From Hyaloscypha bicolor E (lineage: Eukaryota > Ascomycota > Leotiomycetes > Helotiales > Hyaloscyphaceae), in assembly GCF_002865645.1 (NCBI RefSeq), contig NW_020194512.1:2831183-2895182 (forward strand): a stretch of 64,000 bases of DNA, written 5' to 3'. This document shows positions 35,950 to 49,629 of the stretch, piece by piece; the first letter of the stretch is position 1, and the number at the start of each line of letters is the position of its first letter. Below the pieces are notes generated by a model. It saw nothing but the letters and a program-made list of their open reading frames with translations. It made no database searches and was not told the DNA's origin. A program made the translations under genes and the position numbers.

Positions 35950-36204
35950 ATTAAACTCTACTAATAATTTATTTAGCTACTATTCCTCTATATTAATAAT
36001 GGCTCTAATAGAGATGGTTTACTACAGTCCCCTATTATCTCTACTAGTATCCCTACCAGATAGCTCAGGCCTATTATATATTATTATATAGAGTAATAAT
36101 CAGGCTATAGAGATAGCAAATGCAATAGCTATAATAAAAATAGCTTTTACTCTATTCTCTTACTTCTCTTATTCTGAAACCTTACTTGGAAACCTACTAC
36201 CTAT

Positions 36205-36512
36205 TATAATATAGCAGGCCGTACTTATTAAAAATTATATTATTTTGGCGGTTTTAAGGTTTAGGTTATATAGTAAAGACTGCGGCCTTTTATATATAAC
36301 TTGCGGAAATTATATAAGAAAGCTGGTTTTTCTATAGACTTAGGGAATAATTCTTTATAAGTATTTAATTAATTAGGCTTTTATATACTATATACTATTT
36401 ATACTTTACTATTTATACTTTTGATTTATTATTTTGCTATTAAGTTACGTTTTATACTCTAGTATACTTTATATAGGTTTTTGTCTTATTATAATTTCCC
36501 TTCTATATATTT
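36205..36512 (+). repeat. Left ~300-bp direct repeat, probable 5' LTR
   Basis: About 90% alike, by eye, to 49046-49348, with differences mainly C/T and G/A. Shared landmarks are TACTTATTAAAAATTATATT near the start, CCTTTTATATATAACTTGCGG in the middle, and GGTTTTTGTCTTATTATA near the end. Ends would be TG...CA before RIP, but this cannot be shown. Confidence 0.7.
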
Positions 36513-36789
36513 TATAGTAAGTAATATAGGGATAATAGAAACTTTATAGTTAAGGTAATACTCTTATAAAGTTCTAAGGGATATCTATAAGGCGAATTAT
36601 TAGCTTAGTAAGTTAGGGGAAAAAAGAGCTATTATAATGCCTTAAGCCTAAGACCAAAATATTAAGGATATATAAGTATTAATCTTAGTATCTTATATTA
36701 ATTTCCGATATATCTAGTAACTTGGATATAAGTTAGCCGCAAGATATAATTACTAGTATAGTATATAGAAGTAATAGAAATAGAGGCTA

Positions 36790-39700
36790 ACTATAAAAGG
36801 AAAAGAAGTAAAGGAAATAAAATAAGAAATATTATACTAAGATAGTATAAGTTAGACCTTAGTTAGAAATAGACTTTAGTACTCGGAAATAAAGTTATAT
36901 TATTAATTTATATATTATTTTTAGTTATAATAAAGACCGGAATAGAGAAAGTATTAGTTTTAGTAGAAAAGCTTGCTTCTAAGTCCGAAAAAGATATCTA
37001 AAAAAAGAAATGCCTTTAATTTTAAGTAAAATAGTAATTAGAAATTAGAAATAAGAATTAAAAAGAAATCGGAAATAAGAAATTATATAAATAAACTAGA
37101 GAAGTTTCTAGAGAAAGAAATAAATATCAAGTAAAGAAATAAAAGAGAATTCAGAAAAGTCAGAAAAATTAGCGAAATTATTTTTATTATTTTTATTATT
37201 ACCTTTAATAGTATTAATAGATATATCTAGTTTAGCGAAATTAAGAAAAAATACTATAGGTATTAAGTTAAAGGAATAGAAAAGAGAATATAAGTAATAG
37301 AAATAAAACTAGAAAAGCTACTACTTTATTACTACTAATACTAAAACTCGAATTCTAACTATATCTATTATTATTAACCGGTTTCTCCCTAATTCTGGTT
37401 CCTAAACCAAAAGATATATTTAAACGGGAAGTTAGCTTTTTAGGAACCTTATTAGTAGAAGTCTCAGATATAGAAACTCTATAATTAACTATAGAAGAAA
37501 TTATTAAGATTAATATAGCTAAGAATAAATATATACTAGTACCGGATTTAAACCTACTACTTATAGGAGCTTCTAAAGTACTATAGTTTCAGGAAAGTAA
37601 TATCTCTATATTCTTAGAATAATATATAGATATATATAAAAACTATTATATTTTTAATAATACTAAAAGAAAGAGAATTATCTATTATATTTCTTCTATT
37701 TATAAGAATTAGATTAAGGCTATACTAGAGTATTATACTAATAACCTAGAAAATTACTAGGAAACTAAGTTCTTTAAGGCTTTACTAAAGGAATTCCGAG
37801 AATATAACTGGGAAATACTTAAAATTAGCTATAACTTTCTTAATCGGATTATTATATAAGCCTAGAATAAAGAAATCTCTTCCAAGTCTTATATTAATAT
37901 ATTTAATAAAGTATTAAAGGAATTACTAAAGAAGAAAGAAATAGATAAAATTATTTAGTATTAAGAATTTATAAGAGAATTATTTATTCTAGTAAGGAAT
38001 TATATTCTTAAGAATATAAACTTCGAGCCTATAAACATTTCTACTTATAAATATAGCAAGATATATAAGAAAGTAATAATATTCTATTAGTATAAAGAGA
38101 AGAAATACCGTTTTAATATTACTAATAATTTAGACATATTTAGATTTAGATAAAAATATTTGAATATAGTAATTTATAATATAGTTTTTAAACCAGAAAA
38201 TAATTATTTCTTACTAGTTTCTCCTATTATACTTCCTAAAGCTATTATAGATATAAGTAAGAAAGGAATCTAGCCTATAACTAATTATATAAAATTTATT
38301 AAAAGTAGTAAACCTAAGGGAAATAATATTAACTAGCTAGTAAGAAGTCTAGAAAAACTATTTATTATTACTATAACTTAAGAGAACCTATAAAAATAAC
38401 TTAATATAGTTACTATTATAATTCGGGAAGATATCTATAGCCTGTTTATATAGCCTAACTAATTATAGTAAATATAATAGTATTAATAGTCTAGTAGATA
38501 TAATTCGGGTTTTTGGGGAGAATATACTAGAAATTATAATAGAGGATATAAAGAATACTATAGTAGCTATAGTAGTTAAGCTAGAATAGGTAGAGGGTCT
38601 AAATAACTATATTCTAGAAAAAGTTAGTCTTAAGTATAACTAGAAAATACTATTTAAGTTAATATAGCCTATAGTATAAACCTAGAACTAAGAAAACGAA
38701 TTTGTTATAGATACTATAATAGAGATAAGAATAATAATATTAATCTAGAATATATTTATATCTTTTAGTTCTATTACCTACTAATAAAAGAGCTTATAAA
38801 TTATAGATATATTTACTAATTTAATAAAAGATAGTATAAAGGGCTATTTAAGCCTAAATAAGAAAGTATTTCCTTTTTCCTTACTAGTAAGTACTAGTAG
38901 TTTAATTAAATTATTTCCCAAGTCTAAGGAAGAAAATTTAACTATAACTTAAATATTTGACCCAAAAATATCCAGAGATTAATAGAGGATATCTAGTTTA
39001 TTAGATAAGAAAGAGAAAAGAGAACTAGCTAATTAGAATCTATATATAGAAGTAAGTAAGTTATATCTAGGGAATCTAAATAGCCGCTTTGCCTTAAAAG
39101 TAATTATATTGGAATTATTAATATTTTAGATTCTGGAATTAATAGATAATACTAAAATTTGGCTATAAATAGCGTTTTTATTAATATTATAATAGGTTTC
39201 TTATTAAAGAAAAAGAGAAAAGAAGTAGAAATAGCTAAAGAGGTTTTCTAAAGATAAGCTAGAGCAGAAGAAAAGCTATCCTATATAAGAGGCCAGAAGA
39301 ATACTATTCTAAAAAGTAATAGATAAGAGAATAGCCTAGCTAAGAATATAAATATTAATACTTCCGGAGATAAACTAGATAAATTAGAAATCTAGTATAC
39401 TTTTAACTATAATAAGTATAGGATTTCTGAAATTAATAATATTCTAATAAGGCTACTAAAGAAAGTAACTATTTTATTTCTAAAGACTTAGAAAGAAATA
39501 AAAATATTTATTAATATTTTAAAAATACCAGATCTAGCTATTATATTTTAGAACTAATAAATTAAGAATAATATATTCTATCTTATTATTTTATAAATAA
39601 GAAATACTATTATATTAAGTATAGTTAGATATACTAGGAGATCTATAAAACTAGTAGCTATAGCTTATATAATAAATAGAATATTTAAGGAATTAGAAAT

Positions 39701-41200
39701 ATTAGTTTAGATATCTAATATTAATAGAATTATTTAATTTAAAGATAATAGTATTAATATTTAGATATTACTAGCTTATAAATATATTATATAATCTTTA
39801 TATCTCTAATTCGTACTTTAAGAACCTTAAGAAAGTATTAAATATAAAGAAATAATTAATACTAGGGCTAAAGTTAATATTTTTCCCAAAAAGATTTCTA
39901 GAAATATTAGTAAAGTAGTATATAATACTATAGATTATTAAATATTTATTATTACTAGGGCAGAATTTAGATTTACAGAAATAGTAAAGTTTAAAGTTAA
40001 GATTATAAATAGAATAAAATATAAAAATATATTTTTCCTAGTTAAAGAAGCTTTAAAGATTCTATTTAGTTAATTATTCTTGGCAAAAATAAAGATAAAT
40101 ATTATATATAGAAGTAATAGTTTATAAGATAAAAAATTTACTAATCCTAAAAATAACTAGAATACCTGTATTATTATAATTATTTTACTTTTAAAAAATA
40201 CTAGAAAATAGAAGAAAGTAATAGTTTAAGAGTATTAAGCTTCTAGAGTTAAGGAATTAAGTAATACGGAGCAGGAAACTAAAAATAAAGAGAAAAAATA
40301 GAGCCTAGTATTATAACTAGTAATAATATTAGAGGAAATAGGAAGATACTAGGCTTTCTTATAAATTCTTTTATTTTAGATTTAGAAGTTCAGGAAATTA
40401 ATAATATTTTTGGGGAAACTAAAGTAGAAAAGGCTCTAATTAGAATATTATTAAAAGTAGTTCCGGATTTAATAGAAAAAGAAGCAAAAAGAATATTAAG
40501 TAAAGATATTTCTAAAGAAGAAATAAAGTAGTATCTTCTAATAATAAAGGAATATATTCCCGAAACTAAGAAATATAGAACCCAAAACTAGAAAGAATTC
40601 TGGAATATATAGGAACTTAAGAAAGATATATTAAAATATTAGATAAAAAGGTAATCTTTATATCTAACTAGGAAGAAACTAAATAAGAAAGTTATAAATT
40701 CCGGAGATTAGACGAAAAGAGTACTAGAGAAAATAGCTATAGCTTTTAAAGAAAAAGATAATAACTATAGTTTATTTCTAGTTATAGGAATATATAAAAT
40801 AAAGAATAAGAAGATTTAACTAGTAAATACTAATAATAGAACTAGAGAAGGCTCTAGTAAATATCCGAACTAGTTTAAGAAATCTAAAGCTAGAGAATAC
40901 CTATAGAAGTATACTAGGAAATATAAGAATTACCTTTTACTAAGGATATTAGTTATTTTAAGAGGTTTATAACTTACTTCGGAATGCCTTAAATAATTAG
41001 ATATTAGTAACTGGCTCTACGAAAACAAACTGGCTATATTTCAAGAATTAATAATTAATTAAGAAGATATAATTATATTTAATTAGAAAGAAGTAGGAAA
41101 AGTTTATAAGAATATTAGCTTATCTATTCTAATTAAGACTATTAAATATAAAGTCTAGTAAGAGAAGAATTTCCTATATTCTAAAGCTCTAGTACTAGTA
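36790..41200 (+). pseudogene. Gag/protease part of the gypsy element (approximate)
   Basis: Lys/Glu-rich plus-strand reading continues ahead of the reverse transcriptase and is therefore the expected place of Gag, protease and the RT N-terminus. Between about 38690 and 38760 a segment with CYRYYNRDKNN might be a decayed zinc knuckle, but too few Cys/His remain. Assigned mainly by position. Confidence 0.4.
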
Positions 41201-43720
41201 GTAATAAAAATATTATTAGAATATCTAGATTATAGAATTTTTAAGAAATATAATAGATCTTACTAAAATTTATAGTTTTTATTTATAAAGAAAGTTACTA
41301 GAACTTATAGACTAATTAATACTACTATAAAGATAAATTTAGTAATTTTATAAGATATTAACTTACTCTTATCTACTAATAAGATTTCGGAGAAATTTAC
41401 TAGATATATTTATATCTCTTTAATTAATTTCTTTTCCGGATATAATTAACTTATACTAGACGCTTATAATAGAGATTTGACTATATTTATAATACCTCTA
41501 GGGCTATTAAGAATAACTATATTACTTTAGGAAGCTACTAATTCTATTATATAGTTTATACGGGTTATTATAACTATTCTAGAAAATCTATTTCCCAAAA
41601 TTATTATACTATTTATTAATAATATTAGAGTTAAGAGACCTTATATAGACTATAATAAGTAGCTTATTTTACCTGAAATTCGGCGTTTTATATTTGAATA
41701 CCTTTAAAACCTGGATATAACCTTAGATAAAGTTAAATAAGCTAGAGCTAGTATTAGAGAAAAATTATAGTTCTATTATAATAGTATAGTTATTATTAGC
41801 TTTATTTATAAAGTACTTAGAAGAAGCCCTTTAAGCTCAGAAATTACTAAGATCTTAAGATAGAAGTATTATAATAGTATAACTAAAGGCAAGGCATTTA
41901 TTAGAATTATTATTTATTATTATATTTGAATTAAAGGCTTTATAATTATTACTAAATCCATTTACCGCTTAATAAGGAAAGATATAATATGAAACTAGAA
42001 TAATAAATAAAAGCAAGCTATATAAATCCTTTAAGAAAAGCTTATTACTACTTTAATACTCTATAAGTTATATTATAATTTATTAGAAGATTAGGAAATA
42101 ATTATATTAGTAGTAAATACTAGCCTAAATAAATAAGGCGGAATTCTTAGTTAATATAATAATAAAGAGAAAAAGAGAGTTATATAATATAAGTCTGGAA
42201 TCTGAAATAATACTAAATAGAAATATAATACTATTAAAAGAGAATACCGAGAGCTAGTAAAGTATTTATAGAAAATATAATTCTGGCTATATAGAGTTTA
42301 TTTTATTCTTGAACTAGATACTAATATACTTATTATATAGCTAAGTAAAGTAGTTATAGATTTTCCTAGAGCTCTAGTTACTTACTAGCTAGTATAAATT
42401 TAACTATTTGACTTTAAAGTCAAGTATATTAAAGGAACTAAATATACTATTACTAATGAATTATTGAGACATTTATAGTAAGAAGATAATACTAAAGATA
42501 ATAAGAATATTAATAAATAATTAGTAATAGAGCTTAATATTATTAGAATAGTACCTATTAGACGAAAAGTTTAGTTAAAGGAAATAGTTCCGGTTTAGTT
42601 ATATAATATTATTTTGAGGAATTAGACTTCTAAGACCTTTATTAGATATTTGAATAATAATATCTAGTTACTAGAGATTAATAATTAAAGCCTTATTATA
42701 TCTAGAAGCAAATTAGTAATATTAAAAAATAATAAAATCCGGAAGTTATATAGTAAAGGCTATAGCCTTTTATATATAACCTCTAGTAAAATAGTAAATA
42801 ATAATACTAACTCCTATACTTTACTTAATAATCTAACTATTTTACTAGATTCCTTAAATAATAGCTATTTTAAATAATACTAGAATATTATATAATATCT
42901 TATAATACTCTCTAGACTAGAAGAAATGTCTAGAGCCGAGTTTCGAAAGTTAAGTAAAGAAGCTTTGAATTATAATATAAGAGATCGGTTATTATAGAGA
43001 GTTATATCCAAAATATATTTGCCTTAACTTATTATTAATAATTAAAAGCAAAGGAAAATCATTATTAAAGAGCTATATAATAAAATTAGATATATAGAAA
43101 GAAAGAGTATCTTTTGCTTAGTAGCTAGCCGCTATTACTAGGAAGATTACTATAACTATATATAGAAGTATATTAATACTTATAAGGTCTATTAGTATAA
43201 AAGTAAAAAAAGATAAGAAGAAGCTTTATATCTAATAAAAGCTATACCTCTTTTCTATTATCTTGGAATTAATATAATTAAATTACTAGACTATAAAAGA
43301 TATAACTTATTAGTTATTACTAGAAATAGCTTCTTAGAATAGGTTAAAGCTAGACCTTTAAAGAACCTAACTAGTAAGAAGATTACTAAGTTTATTTGAG
43401 AAGAAATTATTTATAAGTATAATTTATTTAGATAGCTTAAGGTAAATAGCGGATTGGAATTTAAAGAAGTAGTAATTCAAGAACTTAATAAGCTAGAAAT
43501 TAATAGAATTATTATTTTGGCCTATAATTCCAAAAGAAATAGTATAATTAAAAGAGAATATTAACTAATTATTTAAGTATTTATTATACTTATAATAGGT
43601 AAAAAAAAAGCCTTAGATAGATTTACTATTATATATTCTATTTACTAACCGAGTTACTATATATAGACTAACTAGATTTACTTTTTTTTATATAGTCTAT
43701 AGTAGGGAAGCTATATTATC
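41200..43720 (+). pseudogene. Ty3/gypsy pol relic: reverse transcriptase, RNase H, integrase
   Basis: Reverse transcriptase (about 41270-41960): TYRLINTTIKIN, then LINFFSGYN, where the family has the first catalytic Asp, then PLGLLRITIL, EATNSII, and ILFINNIRVK, where FxDD is expected so both Asp are now Asn. A later part reads KGKAFIRIIIYYYI. RNase H (42080-42480): NTSLNK, where the family has D-A-S, then GGILS, REYRELVKYL, LDTNILI, and KGTKYTITNELLRHL. Integrase: the H2C2 zinc site at about 43068-43200 reads LYNKIRYIERK ... NTYKVYQYK, its His and Cys replaced by Tyr through G/A and C/T changes. The core at 43330-43570 reads KARPLKNLTSKKITKFI, NSGLEFKE and ILAYNSKRNSIIKREY. Stops are frequent. 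Confidence 0.85.
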
Positions 43721-46298
43721 TATAGAAATATACTTTCTAATCTGGAAAATACTTGAATAGAATAAAGTCTATAATAGAGAAATGCTTCTGGAAATATATA
43801 TAAAGCAAATATAGATAAGAGATAAAGATATTAAAGAAGCTAGAATAAAGAAAAATAGATAATACCGAGAAGAAAAAGAATAATTTAATACTACTTACTA
43901 GATTTATTTAAAGTCTATTTCCGAAAAGAATCTAGTTCTTATATATAATATTAAGTTAATAGATTAAAATAAGTCAAGAAATACAAAGTTACTATATTAC
44001 TAGCTTGGCCCGTATAGAGTAAGGTATATAGATTAACTAAAAGAATACTATATACTAGAAGAACTTAATAGTACTATATTTTAAAGAATATATACCAGAA
44101 ATTAACTTAAATAGTTTATTAAAAGAAATAGATTCTAGTATTCCCCTAAAGAAAAAGTTAATAATAAGTATATATTTATAAATAAATATTTCAAGATAGA
44201 TATAGAACTAGAAAAGGAAATAGTTATAGAATATTATAAGTAAAATAGTATTTAGGAGATTAAGAAAGCTATTAGTATTATTATATATATTCTAGAGTTA
44301 CCGGAATTAGAAAGAGTAAAATATATCTTCTTTTATAAAGAATTAGAAAGAAGTATCTAATAATAGAAGCTTTTTCTAATCTAAAATAAAGCTAGTTACT
44401 TTTAATTCTTTATATATCTTTTATTTTTTTCTTCTAACTATTAATTATAACTATTAAAGAATATTATTATTAGACTACTATTCTAGAAGTCGGACGAACT
44501 TTACTATTACTTATTTCTTATTATTATCTAATTACTATTATTAGATAATATTTTTAATATAAGATTCTATTACTAGATCTTGGGAATTAAATATAAAGTG
44601 TCTTTTTTAGTACGAAAATAAATAGAGAAGTCGAGAGATTACCTTATAGACTTTTAATTCCGAATTATAGTAATAAATAATAACTATATTTAGAGATAAG
44701 AAAAGAAGAAAAGAAGAAAAGAAGTCTTTTATATATATTTTATTAAACTAGAAACCTTTTAAAAGCTTTACTTGCCTTTTTAACTAGCTATTTTTGCGGC
44801 TTATACTAGTCTAAAGCTTAACTATAATATTTATAAATCTCGACTTTAACTTAAACTACTATTATAAGTTTCCTTATAATATCTAAATAAACTTCCTAAT
44901 TAGAAGTCATATATAAATGAAATAACTAAACTAGAAGTTCTATAAGAGAAAAGGGAAACCTTATTAAACCTAATACTTATTTCTAAAAATACTTAATAAT
45001 ATATAATTCTGGAAATCTCTTAGATATTAGATAAACTAGATTTGCCTATTTAAAGCCTATCTTATACTAGAAAACCTACTTCTTCTTTAATATAATTATA
45101 GCTACTCTTAAAACTTATATTAAGGCTTAGTTAGTATATTATATATTTCTATTTCTATATAAAAAGAACTTCTCTTATATAGAACTCATTCTCTAATTAA
45201 GATACCGTTTTATTACCGGAAACTAATTACTTCTTTAAAAAGCTAGTATAATTCGCTAATTCTTACTATTAATCTATTTTTTATTATTAAATATTATCTA
45301 AATAATTAAGAAAATACCTTTAATACTATATTCTTAATACTAATTCGAAATATCTAATCTTTTTACATTCTATATTAACTTTAGCTTTAATTATTCCAAA
45401 CTTTATAATAGTACTATAAACCCCATTTATATTATCTTATAATTCTTCTTTCTATAAACCCTAATACCTTTAGTATTACTTTTATAAATATAGATATTAC
45501 TTTAAAGTTCTAACTAACTAAATAGTTTTATACTATATAAAGTCGACTTTAATAAGTACTAAGCAAATATAATTAGCTTTTAGAAAAGATATAAATTAGT
45601 TTCGGAAGAAATAATACCTTATTTTAAGTTATTTCTTAATTCTATTATTCTAATTTCTTTTCTATTAATACTTACTTTATATTTTCCTAATATCTTTAGT
45701 ATATTTATATATCTTATCTTTTATATATTTCCTATATTATTTCCCTTCTTTTATATTATTCTTTAAATTAATAGAAATATCTCTAAATAAATAAAAAGTT
45801 AGGATATATTTATATTATAAAATTTTTATTATTTCCTTCTATATTCTAATACTTTAGATACTATTACTATATTTATATTTCTATTATATTACCCTCTTAT
45901 TTCCCTATTATTACTATTTAGTTTAATCTGCCTTAATTATTTCCTTAATTATATTTCCTTAGATATATATATTTATATTCTTTTTTATAGTAGAAGCCTA
46001 ACTTTACATTTTATCTTTTATAATTATTTCTAATTTATAACTATATTACCTCAAATATATCTAATTATTATACCTACTTTCCCTATTATATATACTACTA
46101 TTTCAGCTTTATTTTCTTACTAGAAAGAAAGAAAAACTCGAATATATATAATACCTTTATATAATCTAAAACTATTCTAATTCACTCTTTATTTTAAAAT
46201 ATATTTAAAAGAAATTCTTGTAATCTCGAGAACCTTTAATTCTATAACCTATAACTATTATACTAATAATACTTTTATAATATATTAAGAATAACAAA
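43720..46298. other. AT-rich spacer after gypsy pol
   Basis: The first part (to about 44700) is the probable pol C-terminus and 3' region, with a purine run at 44699-44728. From 44730 to 46290 the sequence is pyrimidine-rich on the plus strand and I see no protein-like frame of a known family. Confidence 0.4.
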
Positions 46299-49040
46299 AT
46301 GGCCAAAGTACAGATCCTTTAAGCTAGTAAAGTATAATAGCTAGTTCTTGCAAGCCGTAGTATTATTAAAAGCCTATAGATTAATAGTATTAAAGTTCAG
46401 AGCATTAAAGAAGCTTAGGCAATTATAGAAGGCCTGCTAATACTAGAAAAGATAGCTATAATTACCGAATTTAATACAAATATCCTAGATAAGCTAAGCG
46501 GTATATATAATAAGCTCTTAAAGTAGAAAACCTTTATTAGAAATAGAACTGAACTGGAATTAACTAAGGAGAAGCTAAAGAACTACTAAGCCAATAATAG
46601 GGAATTCAAGAATATTATTAAAGGCATTTCTAAAGGCAGATAAGAGAAGCTTAATAAGATTAAGACTATAGTAAATAGCCTTAATACTAAGGGTTAGAAT
46701 AGAATTATACTATATAGTAAAGCTTTTAGCTAATATATTAATAATATCTGTAATAACCTTAGTAAGAATATCTATAAGAAGTTATACTTTCTCTTTAAGA
46801 TAAAAGCTTTAGTATATAAAGCTATTTAATTAATTAATAAAGCTACTTTAGAGTATATTAAGGATAAGAAGTATTAGAATACTAGTATATTTACTAAATT
46901 ATATATTACTAAAGTACTTAAGTATACTAAAGCTATTTCGGAACCTAGAGAATTAGAGTTTAAGCCACTATTAGCTAATAACCTTAAAGCTAGATAGTAT
47001 ACCTTTAATGCTTCCGGAATTCTAATTAAGGAAGTTTATAGTAATAAGCCTTTTCCTGCTTTCCGAGATAAGCCTAAAGAATGGGCCCCTATTATAATTT
47101 CTGCTTTAACTTAATTAGATCTAGCTAAGAAAAATAGAGCTAATTTAATAGAGCCTAGTAAGAAAACTACTAGTAAAGCTAGTAGAACTAGTATAACTAG
47201 ACAAGAAGAACCTGGCAAGAATAGAAAGTAAGCTAAGCCTAAAACTTCTAATAAATAGCAGAGATCTAAGTACTAGACCAAGTATAAGATTAGTGAAATA
47301 GAGAAAAGTAAGAAGAAATTCTTTATTCTAAAGCAAAAGATATTATCTAGAAAAATACCTATAATTATATCTAGAACTAAGAAGCAGAAGACTAAAAGTA
47401 TTAAGTCCGGAGAACTTAATAAAGGCATTTAATATACCTATAAAATACTAGCTAAATAGAAGTTAATACTTACTCGGTAGGATAAGTATATTTTTAAGGA
47501 GATATATAGTAGTATTTTGGGATCTATTTATAAATAAGAATACTATAGGGTTAATAATAGATTCCTTAAAGCTTCTTATATAATATATACTTAGTAACTT
47601 ACTAATACTTTCTCTATTAATATATAAGAGATTAAGGACGCTCTAAAGCTAGTTACTAAGATCTATAAAGTTACTAAAGGCAAGAAGTATATTTCCGCTA
47701 CTTAGATAAATAAGAAAATATAGGATTTCTTTTTTAAGAACTAGGAAATTAAGAAATATAAATATAAGTACTATATTTCTAATTAATTTCGCCCTAATCT
47801 ATAGCTTTAATTCGATACTATAGTTTCTGTTTCTAAGTCTAGTACTACTAATCTAGGTATAAATAGTTATATTTATAAGAAGAATTACCTGAAGTGAATT
47901 AAGAAACTTAGTATTTAAGAACTCTTAATAGAGAAAATAGAGATATTATAGTTCTATCTCCGAAAAGATAATATATTAATATATAGAAATCTTAGTAATA
48001 GCTATTTTACCTTAGTTTCTTAACTTTTAATAGCAGATTTATTAATATAGCTCGGATTTTACAAGATATTAAGTAAGTATTCTATTTATCTAATTACTTA
48101 CCTTTAGCTAGCCTAATACTTTATTTCTGGAAATATTAATTATAATTAGTATAAAGGCAATACTAAAGATCTGGCTACTACTAAAGCTTTAAGTAGCGAA
48201 TTCTACCTTAATAAAGAGTATTAGAATATTAGCTATATTTTCCTTATAGACTATAAGAAGGCCGCTACCTTTAGTAAGAAGTTCTTTAAAGATATTAATT
48301 ACTTCTCTATTTCTGATAAATTTAAGCCGGAAATAGCTAAGGAAATAGGCAAGTATTTACTAAAGGTAGTAGGAAGAAAGACTTCGAGTATAGTCTATTT
48401 AACTAGATAAATAAATGCCTTTAGCTAGATAATTTATAAGTCTGAAATTATAGGAAAGTATTAATTCTCGGATAATATATAAGTTAAAGAATAGCTTAAT
48501 AATAATTTACTACTTAATAGGCCTTTTACTATAGTTCTAATAAATCTAGTTATTATTAAGGATAGAATATACGAAAATGAAGTCTTTTATAAGGTTATTA
48601 AAGCTTCTTATTTAGAGCTTTCCTTTCTTACTAAAGGTTAATTTAAGGATACTATAGATAATATAAAATTCGAAGAAGCTATTTATTTAAAGTATATTAG
48701 TGCAATTTATAATATAATTTACTATAATAAGCCTCCTTAATATCCTATAATAAAGGCAGAAATTAAGTAATAGTTAAAGGCAGATACTAATTAATATAGA
48801 GAACTATATCGGATTTGATATAAGAATATAGCTAAGTAGATTCGGATTACTTTTAAGTAAGTTCGGAAGTATGAAATAAGACTATTTAAGGGTAATAAGT
48901 CTTATTTTAGGTATATAGAGAAGAAATTAGATTAACTAATAGAGGAAGATCCTGAATATTTTATTATTTTGAACTCTAAGTAGGATTTTTCTATTATTTT
49001 TAGTATTTAGAAGACAAGTACAAATAAATAGGGGATCGGA
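46299..49040 (+). pseudogene. Additional ~910-codon coding relic between gypsy pol and the right repeat
   Basis: Starts at ATG in a good context (AACAAAATGG) and stays in one frame for the whole 2.7 kb, broken only by TAA/TAG that fit former Gln/Trp codons. The first third is Lys/Glu/Asn-rich and probably coiled-coil (LTKEKLKNY, later KLNKIKTIVNSL). A Pro/Lys-rich part follows (SNKPFPAFRDKPKEWAPIII), then a basic linker near residues 290-375 (RTSITRQEEPGK, KKQKTKSIKSGEL). The last two thirds look globular (GRKTSSIVYLTR, LNNNLLLNRPFTIVLINLV, EEAIYLKYISAIYNIIYYNKP). I do not recognise it. It could be an extra retroelement gene, a captured host gene, or a separate degraded gene lying between repeats. 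Confidence 0.5.
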
Positions 49041-49045
49041 TATAG

Positions 49046-49348
49046 TATAATAGGCTATACTTATTAAAAATTATATTATTTTAGCGGTTTTGAGGTTTAG
49101 ATTATATAGTAAAGACTGCAGCCTTTTATATATAACTTGCGGAAATTATATAAGAAAGCTAGTTTTTCTATAGACTTAGAGAATAATTCTTTATAAGTAT
49201 TTAATTAATTGGGCTTTTATATACTATATACTATTTATGCTTTATTATTTACACTTTTAATTTATTATTTTGCTATTAAGTTATATTTTATACTCTGGTA
49301 TACTTTATATGGGTTTTTGTCTTATTATAGTTTCCCTCTTATACTATA
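49046..49348 (+). repeat. Right ~300-bp direct repeat, probable 3' LTR
   Basis: Partner of 36205-36512, same orientation. It retains CA/TG at a few places where the left copy is TA, and the reverse elsewhere, so the two were mutated independently. Confidence 0.7.
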
Positions 49349-49629
49349 CTATTTCCCTGCCCTAACTATATAATAAAGTTATCCTTATAGGTTACTATAG
49401 AGTTTGTTTAGTAGCTTATAGAAGTACTTAAGTCGGTTAATACTAAGCAAGAGCCTCTCTTTCCTATAAAGCCGTTTAGCTCTAGTTATAAAGATAAATC
49501 CGAGGAACTAAAAGCCCGAGCTTTAATACTAGGGTTTAAGAAGATTAATAAAGTATATATATATATTAAGCAGAGCCCGATCTTACCAGAACTAATATTA
49601 TATAGCTAGAATAAAAAGAAGTATAAATA

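Larger units (their letters stand above)
36205..49348 (+). mobile_element. RIP-degraded Ty3/gypsy-type LTR retroelement, about 13.1 kb
   Basis: Two direct repeats of about 300 bp enclose a plus-strand pol relic with reverse transcriptase, RNase H and integrase in the Ty3/gypsy order. A purine-rich stretch (AAATAGGGGATCGG at 49027-49040) lies just before the right repeat and could be the polypurine tract. Total length is long for gypsy because about 4.6 kb separates the end of pol from the right repeat, 2.7 kb of which is another coding relic. A clear target duplication was not found. The alternative is that a normal 7-8 kb gypsy element is nested and the outer repeats belong to something else; a purine tract (AAGAAAAGAAGAAAAG) near 44699-44728 would suit that view. 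Confidence 0.65.

Noticed and set aside
42740..42790. TATATAGTAAAGGCTATAGCC... resembling the middle of the LTR-like repeats
   Set aside because: About 40 bp of partial similarity lies inside the coding region between RNase H and integrase; probably convergence of AT-rich sequence, not a third LTR.
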